Assembly: GCF_015097055.1 (NCBI RefSeq)
Contig: NZ_AP023366.1
Span: 782,501 to 846,500, forward strand
Length of the DNA: 64,000 bases
DNA from: Effusibacillus dendaii
GTDB taxonomy: Bacteria; Bacillota; Bacilli; Tumebacillales; Effusibacillaceae
Direction of reading: 5' to 3'
Shown here: positions 59,044 through 64,000 of the stretch, in pieces
Position numbering within the stretch: position 1 is the first letter of the stretch
Layout of the letters: every line of letters starts with the position of its first letter
The notes under the pieces: model-generated
Told to the model about the DNA's origin: nothing
Database searches by the model: none
The model's input: only the letters and a program-made list of their open reading frames with translations
Translations under genes and position numbers: made by a program

Positions 59044-59181
59044 CCTGAATATGCCTCGCCAGAAGCCTTTTTCATGTGGAAAAACTTGATTGTTGCAGGT
59101 TGACGCTGCACCGCCGTAGAGTAAAACCAGCAGGAACAAAAGCATGCACAGGATAAACTGAAACTGGGGGTGAAAACAGAT

Positions 59182-59901
59182 ATGGTGGATCGGCGACCTT
59201 ACTGGAAAACTGTCCTTATTTTACTGATTATATTTGCAAGTGTTGTGTTCGCCTGGATCATGCGGCTCCGTGAACCTCAGACCATGATGGCACGTGTGCC
59301 TGACAAAATGGTGGCACTCACGTTTGATGACGGACCGGATCCGCGATTCACACCAGCCGTTTTGCAAATATTAAAAGCGCGCAATCTGTCGGCTACATTT
59401 TTTATCATAGGGCAAAACGCGTCGGAACACCCTGAGCTTGTTCAGGAAATTGCGAAAGACGGCCATATTGTCGCGAACCATTCGTACACGCATCCCCACC
59501 TGGAAAATCTCACAAAAGATCAGGTGGACAGTCAACTCTCCGAAACGGATCATGTCCTGCAGCAAATACTTGGTCCTGGAGCACCAGTTCCCGTCTATTT
59601 TCGACCGCCAAGAGGAAATCTCAGTTCTAACATTGAGGAAACAGCCAGCGAAATGAACAAACAGATTATTTTGTGGAATGTATGCGTGGAAAATCATACC
59701 ACAACGACTCCGAAGGAAGTAGAAAAACGGGTAATGAAATTGATCGATCAAAACCACGGAGGAGTTTTATTGGCACACGACGGGGGGCTGGACCGTACCC
59801 TGACCATCCAGTCATTGCCTTTGATCCTGGATGATCTGAAGCGGGAGGGCTACCAAATTGTCCCCCTGCCGGTGTACCTTCATACACGCAGTCAAATGTA
59901 G
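59182..59901 (+). CDS. Polysaccharide deacetylase (NodB-like)
   Basis: The 239-residue protein has an N-terminal anchor (residues ~10-28) and a carbohydrate esterase 4 domain. Metal and catalytic residues are visible in TFDDGPDPRFTP and HSYTHPHL, followed by YFRPPRGNL and the late LLAHDGG. Such enzymes remove acetyl groups from peptidoglycan or other wall sugars outside the cell. I chose the ATG at 59182 after GGGGGTGA; a GTG four codons earlier overlaps that site. It is convergent with the aminotransferase gene, only two bases apart. Confidence 0.9.
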   Translation: MVDRRPYWKTVLILLIIFASVVFAWIMRLREPQTMMARVPDKMVALTFDDGPDPRFTPAVLQILKARNLSATFFIIGQNASEHPELVQEIAKDGHIVANHSYTHPHLENLTKDQVDSQLSETDHVLQQILGPGAPVPVYFRPPRGNLSSNIEETASEMNKQIILWNVCVENHTTTTPKEVEKRVMKLIDQNHGGVLLAHDGGLDRTLTIQSLPLILDDLKREGYQIVPLPVYLHTRSQM

Positions 59902-59903
59902 CG

Positions 59904-61010
59904 TCAGCTTAACAGATCCTGCAGCGCAGTCATAAATAAACGGACATTGGCAAGATTTGACGAATACCCCATCAGACCTACGCGCCAAATTTGTCCTTTT
60001 AAAGCTCCCAAACCACCGGCTACTTCAATGTTGTATTGTTGCAAAAGCTGCTTGCGGAGTGCAGCATCGTCCACTCCCTGCGGCAGCCGGAACGATGTAA
60101 CTTGCGGCAGCCGGTACCCTTCTTTCGCCAACAGTTCAAAACCGGCTTTCTGCAGTTCGTCCTGCAACAGCTTGCCATTTTCTGCATGCCGGGCATAAAC
60201 GTTTTCCAATCCTTCTGCCAACAGGATACGGAGTGCTTCATAGAGCGCAAATACCATTGAAATGGGGGCAGTATGGTGATAGAACCGGTCCTCTCCCCAA
60301 TAATTCGAAATCATTCCCAAATCAAGATACCAGCTTTGCACTTTGCTTTTTCTGTTTCGCAATATATCGACCGCAGCCGGACTGAGTGTGACAGGAGACA
60401 ATCCGGGCGGAGCGCTTAAACATTTTTGTGTGCCGGAGTAACAAGCGTCGATTTGCAATTTATCGACTTCCACCGGAATACCGCCCAATGCCGTAACCGA
60501 ATCAACAACAAACAACGCCTCGTGCTCATGCACAATGCGGCTGATCTCCTCCAGCGGCTGACGGACACCTGTCGACGTTTCCGCCTGCACGATCGCAACC
60601 AGTTTGACGTTTTTCGATTGCTGAAGCACTTTCTGGACTTGCTGCGGATCGATCGGTTCCCCCCAAGGGGCGGTTACTTCTTCTACGGAGGCACCGCACC
60701 TCTCCGCCACATCTTTCATCCGCTCGCCGAATACACCGTTGATGCAGATAACGACTTTGTCCCCCGGTTCCACGAGATTCACAAACACCGTTTCCATTCC
60801 GGCACTGCCGGTGCCTGACATAGGAATCGTAACTTCGTTCTCTGTGCCAAATACGGATCGGAGCATATCCCTTGTCCCGTTCATAACTTCAAAAAAATAG
60901 GGATCCAAATGTCCGACAAGCGGTGTTGCCATCGCTTTCAGAACATCCGGATGAACCATGCTGGGGCCTGGTCCCAGCAGGATTCTCCCTTTCGATTGCA
61001 ATTCTTTCAT
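59904..61010 (-). CDS. Class V aminotransferase (alanine-glyoxylate / PucG-like)
   Basis: The 368-residue PLP enzyme has the N-terminal LLGPGPSMVHPDVLKAM and the switch region MSGTGSAGMETVFVNL. PLP-binding residues are in VVDSVTALGGIP, and the catalytic Lys is in YSGTQKCLSAPPGLSP. It belongs to the group with alanine-glyoxylate, serine-pyruvate and (S)-ureidoglycine-glyoxylate aminotransferases; no purine-degradation genes lie nearby to decide. GAGAGGGG lies before the start, as part of the leader. Confidence 0.88.
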   Translation of the reverse strand: MKELQSKGRILLGPGPSMVHPDVLKAMATPLVGHLDPYFFEVMNGTRDMLRSVFGTENEVTIPMSGTGSAGMETVFVNLVEPGDKVVICINGVFGERMKDVAERCGASVEEVTAPWGEPIDPQQVQKVLQQSKNVKLVAIVQAETSTGVRQPLEEISRIVHEHEALFVVDSVTALGGIPVEVDKLQIDACYSGTQKCLSAPPGLSPVTLSPAAVDILRNRKSKVQSWYLDLGMISNYWGEDRFYHHTAPISMVFALYEALRILLAEGLENVYARHAENGKLLQDELQKAGFELLAKEGYRLPQVTSFRLPQGVDDAALRKQLLQQYNIEVAGGLGALKGQIWRVGLMGYSSNLANVRLFMTALQDLLS

Positions 61011-61113
61011 ATGTATGGAACCCCTCTCGCATTTTCATGGTTTCAGTGTAAATCTAAAATAGAGAGACTGCAAGCCGTCTCTTGCAATATGACGACTCAC
61101 TGTCTCTCATTCT

Positions 61114-61524
61114 TTACTTCACCTTATCGGCCAGTTCGTTCAATGCCTGTATCAACTGATCATTCAATTTCGATAGTGCCTGTTTATCCAACGGACTTGC
61201 TTTACTGCCTGCAATTGTCGGATTTAGCGATTCTTCTACTTTCTCATAGAGATCCGGGTATTTGGGTTTTACGTCGTCTTCAAAAGTCTTCCAGATATCT
61301 TCCAATTTGGGGCCTAACTCCTTTACTTTCGCTTCATCGCCCGCCGTGATTTGCGTTTTCAAATCATTGGCTGCAGCCAGAAGTTTCGTGACTCCTTCCT
61401 TTACGGTAGGTGCTGCTGTCTCATTTTTTGTCGAAGATGAAGTGGACGGCGCGGAAGAACTGCATCCCGCCAGGGCAAATGTTCCAATCAAAGCTGCGGC
61501 TGCCATCATGTTTACGATTTTCAT
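61114..61524 (-). CDS. Lipoprotein linked to the iron permease
   Basis: The 136-residue product has a lipoprotein signal with lipobox LAGC at residues 18-21. A Ser/Thr linker follows, then a helical domain (KEGVTKLLAAANDLKTQITA ... IWKTFEDDVKPKYPDLYEKVEESL). That domain recalls the helical part of EfeO/imelysin-like iron proteins. It starts 43 bases after the FTR1 stop codon and follows AGGAGGAAATAAAAAC, so it is in the same unit. The iron role is inference from position. Confidence 0.75.
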   Translation of the reverse strand: MKIVNMMAAAALIGTFALAGCSSSAPSTSSSTKNETAAPTVKEGVTKLLAAANDLKTQITAGDEAKVKELGPKLEDIWKTFEDDVKPKYPDLYEKVEESLNPTIAGSKASPLDKQALSKLNDQLIQALNELADKVK

Positions 61525-61566
61525 GTTTTTATTTCCTCCTAAAATTGTTTTTTGAAGAATTAATAT

Positions 61567-63048
61567 TTATTTTGCTTGACTTGTTTCTTCTGTCGGAGTT
61601 AAGCGGGTATTGATCTTTTTCCAGAGCAAGATCAGCAGTGCGAACAGCAGCAATAGGATTTGCGGTATGGCGCTTTGCCAAGACGGATAAAACCCGAGAA
61701 AAGCTATGCTTGGCAGGCTTGAAGAAATTGTCGAAGGGAGCGCCCCCGCGAGCTGTAAACTGTGAATGCCAAGCCCCGTAAATTTCAAACTCAGATAGAA
61801 GACGATCAAACTGGACACGAGGAAAAATGGACGCATCGGCAGCTTGATGCCCACATACAGCATCAAATAGGCAATCACCGCCAAGATGCCAAAACCAATC
61901 AAAATTCCCAGTATCAATTGTTGGGTGCCAATCTGATTCACCATCCCGATAATGAAAAGTACAGTTTCCGTTCCTTCCCGAAAGACAGCCAGGAAAGACA
62001 GGACTCCGAGTGAAAGTAAGCGTCCCGTTTCCAAAGCTTTCTGGCTTTTGGTCTTCATGTATTGGTTCCATTCGGCAATGTTTGATTTGCTGTGCAGCCA
62101 GTAACTCATATAAAGCAGCATCGCGGCGGCAATGACACCCGTCCAGCCTGCGATCAGGAAGTTGTTTTGACCAAAAGCGCCGGATGAGAATACGAATTTT
62201 ACAATAAACGCCAAGACCGCACTTACCGCCAAACCTGTTGCGATCCCACTCCAAATCCAGCCTCTTCCCTTGCCGCTATTTGACTTTTTCACAAAGGTCA
62301 ACAATGCCGCAACCACCAGAAGCGCCTCAAGTCCTTCCCGAATCGGGATCATTGCCGCATCCCACATGGTATATCCGGTCTTCTCGGTAAGCGGCGTCAA
62401 GTATCCAACCATTTGACCAATCAGTTTGTCGGCCTCTTCATAATTGCCTGCGGAAATCAGCGCATTTATGGCGACCAGGTCGCGTTCCGAGTCGTTGTAA
62501 ACGGCGGCTGACTGAACCAGAATATTCCCTTCCACACTGAGCCAAGCTTCACGGACTTTCGTGATATCAGAAAGAGCAGCCTGCTGGTTATGGTTTTGAA
62601 CCTTTCCCCTAGCTTGCTGCAACATGCCAACAAAATCGGACAGCGTAATTTGGGCTTGCAGTTGGCTTGCTTGTTCCTTCGGATACTTTCCGCTGATGTA
62701 ATCTTCCTCAACAGTTTGCAGACCTTGCAGCGCTTTGACCACTTCTTCCTGCTTGTTTTGCATAAAAGCGTATTGGACCTGCCCCATGTTTGACTCGATA
62801 TCGCTGTATGCCTTTCTGGAATCGTCCTTTACAGTGGATTCAATTTGCAGCCATTGGTCGCCAAATTTTTTATAGGATTGCTGTGCTTCTGACAAATTGC
62901 CTTGTTCGGCTGCTTTAAGCGCTTCTGCCACAAATGGCTCCACTTTTTTCATGTTCTCTGTTCCCTGACTGGCAGCTCTTGCGGAAAACGGTGCCATGAA
63001 GATAGATAAGAACATCACTGCCAACAGAAAGCGCACCGTATGTTTCAA
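61567..63048 (-). CDS. FTR1 family iron permease
   Basis: The 493-residue protein has a signal peptide and a helical outer domain of ~200 residues. Seven membrane helices then carry the two REXXE iron-binding motifs, REGLE (237-241) and REGTE (357-361). This is the EfeU/FTR1 plan with an extended N-terminus. It imports iron from outside the cell. GTGGGGGATTCC precedes the ATG. A perfect Fur box lies 55 bases upstream of the start, and a lipoprotein gene follows. Confidence 0.93.
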   Translation of the reverse strand: MKHTVRFLLAVMFLSIFMAPFSARAASQGTENMKKVEPFVAEALKAAEQGNLSEAQQSYKKFGDQWLQIESTVKDDSRKAYSDIESNMGQVQYAFMQNKQEEVVKALQGLQTVEEDYISGKYPKEQASQLQAQITLSDFVGMLQQARGKVQNHNQQAALSDITKVREAWLSVEGNILVQSAAVYNDSERDLVAINALISAGNYEEADKLIGQMVGYLTPLTEKTGYTMWDAAMIPIREGLEALLVVAALLTFVKKSNSGKGRGWIWSGIATGLAVSAVLAFIVKFVFSSGAFGQNNFLIAGWTGVIAAAMLLYMSYWLHSKSNIAEWNQYMKTKSQKALETGRLLSLGVLSFLAVFREGTETVLFIIGMVNQIGTQQLILGILIGFGILAVIAYLMLYVGIKLPMRPFFLVSSLIVFYLSLKFTGLGIHSLQLAGALPSTISSSLPSIAFLGFYPSWQSAIPQILLLLFALLILLWKKINTRLTPTEETSQAK

Positions 63049-63102
63049 ATGGAATCCCCCACTTTATGTAAGTTATTGCAATCCACCCACCGGGTTCGAT
63101 AC

Positions 63103-63117
63103 TGATAATCATTATCA
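63103..63117. promoter_or_regulatory. Fur box upstream of the iron permease
   Basis: TGATAATCATTATCA is a perfect 7-1-7 inverted repeat that equals the Bacillus Fur box consensus. It lies 55 bases upstream of the FTR1 start and overlaps the stop codon of the DUF1232 gene. It should repress the iron uptake unit when iron is plentiful, probably through the Fur encoded at 1855-2295. Confidence 0.9.
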
Positions 63118-63396
63118 ATTAATATCGACGAATTTATAATATCTTGCCTTTCTGATTCTGTCAACAAGAAAAAATCCGAATCCCTTGATTTTTACAATCG
63201 GTGAAATAAAATAAGCCAGCGCTCCAAAAGCGGTCATTTTCGCCCAAAGAGGGGTGCGCGGATCGACCGCACAAAAATACATGGCTACTGCATCTTCCAC
63301 AAAAGGGATTTTGGCGGCGGTCTTTTTTAATTGGGGCCAAAAATTCTGCTTAACAAATTCCTCGTTTTTCTGATATTTATTCGGCTTGTCTGGCAT
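63115..63396 (-). CDS. DUF1232 (YkvA-type) membrane protein
   Basis: The 93-residue protein has the DUF1232 core, seen in [32 protein letters not shown], with one membrane helix and a basic tail ([11 protein letters not shown]). The function is unknown. Its stop codon lies within the Fur box of the next gene, so the iron permease promoter sits at the end of this gene. A GGAGGTAC site precedes the start. Confidence 0.85.
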   Translation of the reverse strand: MPDKPNKYQKNEEFVKQNFWPQLKKTAAKIPFVEDAVAMYFCAVDPRTPLWAKMTAFGALAYFISPIVKIKGFGFFLVDRIRKARYYKFVDIN

Positions 63397-63532
63397 GTTG
63401 TACCTCCGGATTCCTGATATGACCCGCAGACACGGATATAGCCCTTATTTAAACATTTTATCTGCGTTGCCAAACAACGCACTGATCAGTTCATTGTTTT
63501 CTATTGCCACTTTCCAGCCATTGTTTGAAAAA

Positions 63533-64000
63533 TCATTGCACCTGAAGATAGGCGGTGGCGCTTTGACCTCCTGCTGAAACCACTACTCTCCAACTTCCGG
63601 GAGTTGTTCTTGTTCCCACTTTCCAAGTCCAGGATACATGCCCGTTCGAATCTGACATTTTGGGCTCCAATCCCTCCGCTTTACTCGTACCACTCTTATA
63701 ATACACAGTGATGTTTGCTTGCGTATTTGGCGGTACTTGCGCCACTAACGTCGTATTATCACCAGGAGATACAGGTGATGTCAGGGAAACAATTTTTACT
63801 TCATCTGTAGACGCTGTTGATGGCGTAGACGGTTGACTTGATTGAGCAGAATTTGTTGTTGCATCGTTGGTAAATACGTCATTTGTGGATGTTACCGAAT
63901 CTTTGTAAATTCCCAGTGACCAAAGACCTTTATTACTCTCTCGCGCTTGTCTTTGGAGTTTCACAAATAAATCCGCGTATTTTACATTGGGTGGAATCGT
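63533..64000 (-). CDS. Secreted nuclease-like protein, C-terminal part (5' end outside the window)
   Basis: The frame is open to the right edge of the window. The visible 155 residues begin TIPPNVKYADLFVKLQRQAR then ESNKGLW, which matches the end of thermonuclease (SNase) domains. A Ser/Thr-rich linker (TNSAQSSQPSTPSTASTD) follows, then a beta-sandwich domain (VKIVSLTSPVSPGDNTTLVAQV ... GSWRVVVSAGGQSATAYLQVQ). The nuclease call rests on a short stretch. The 136 bases between this gene and the DUF1232 gene show nothing recognisable. Confidence 0.65.
   Translation of the reverse strand, partial: TIPPNVKYADLFVKLQRQARESNKGLWSLGIYKDSVTSTNDVFTNDATTNSAQSSQPSTPSTASTDEVKIVSLTSPVSPGDNTTLVAQVPPNTQANITVYYKSGTSKAEGLEPKMSDSNGHVSWTWKVGTRTTPGSWRVVVSAGGQSATAYLQVQ

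Noticed and set aside
61529-62254. 241-codon minus-strand frame within the iron permease gene
   Set aside because: It is a shifted-frame shadow of FTR1, which is intact with both REXXE motifs.

Overview
The window looks like a piece of the chromosome of an endospore-forming member of the Bacilli, probably an Alicyclobacillaceae-type organism (Effusibacillus or Tumebacillus relatives; this placement is inference from gene content and style, not from a marker gene). Evidence for a spore former is spoIIM, a spoVK-like AAA ATPase, a Spo0M family protein, a gerA-type germination operon with a forespore-type promoter, and a recognisable mciZ. No rRNA, tRNA or CRISPR array was seen. Most genes are ordinary chromosomal genes with strong Shine-Dalgarno sequences; several start with GTG or TTG.

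Layout. 1-4.5 kb: alanine dehydrogenase, Fur, an RNHCP protein, SpoIIM, a secreted stalk-domain protein and a compact type I toxin-antitoxin locus. 4.54-5.56 kb: a complete IS1595-family insertion sequence placed against the toxin promoter. 5.8-14.5 kb: serC, EndoQ-like nuclease, Nudix hydrolase, mciZ overlapping a DUF3866 gene in antisense, two paralogous M20 peptidases and small genes. 14.7-18.9 kb: methylmalonyl-CoA mutase operon (split mutase, epimerase, carboxyltransferase). 18.9-27.5 kb: an ECF sigma factor operon (sigma, membrane beta-propeller protein, large membrane protein, ABC transporter) bordered on both sides by AT-rich decayed DNA holding an Abi pseudogene and an IS1595 remnant. 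27.5-33.6 kb: lipB, lipA and a steA/steB/glycosyltransferase cluster. 34-38 kb: molybdenum cofactor genes moaC, moaA, a fused moaD-moaE and moeB. 38-44 kb: a chemoreceptor and the germination operon. 44-49 kb: DMT and MFS transporters, TatD, a 56-bp tandem repeat array, and serA behind a ZTP riboswitch. 49-64 kb: RNase H-fold protein, methyltransferase, cupredoxin, GreA, SpoVK-like ATPase, SDR, cytochrome c, Spo0M, DedA, polysaccharide deacetylase, aminotransferase and a Fur-boxed iron uptake pair, ending in a partial secreted protein.

Links between genes. Fur (1.9 kb) is the likely regulator of the FTR1 iron permease (61.6-63.1 kb), which carries a perfect 7-1-7 Fur box. SerC and SerA are two steps of the same serine pathway, far apart on the map; serA is tied to folate/one-carbon status by the riboswitch. 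Intergenic DNA is unusually rich in structure: one palindromic repeat family occurs at six or more places, a second terminator-like family twice, and a double-hairpin unit is repeated four times without a mismatch.
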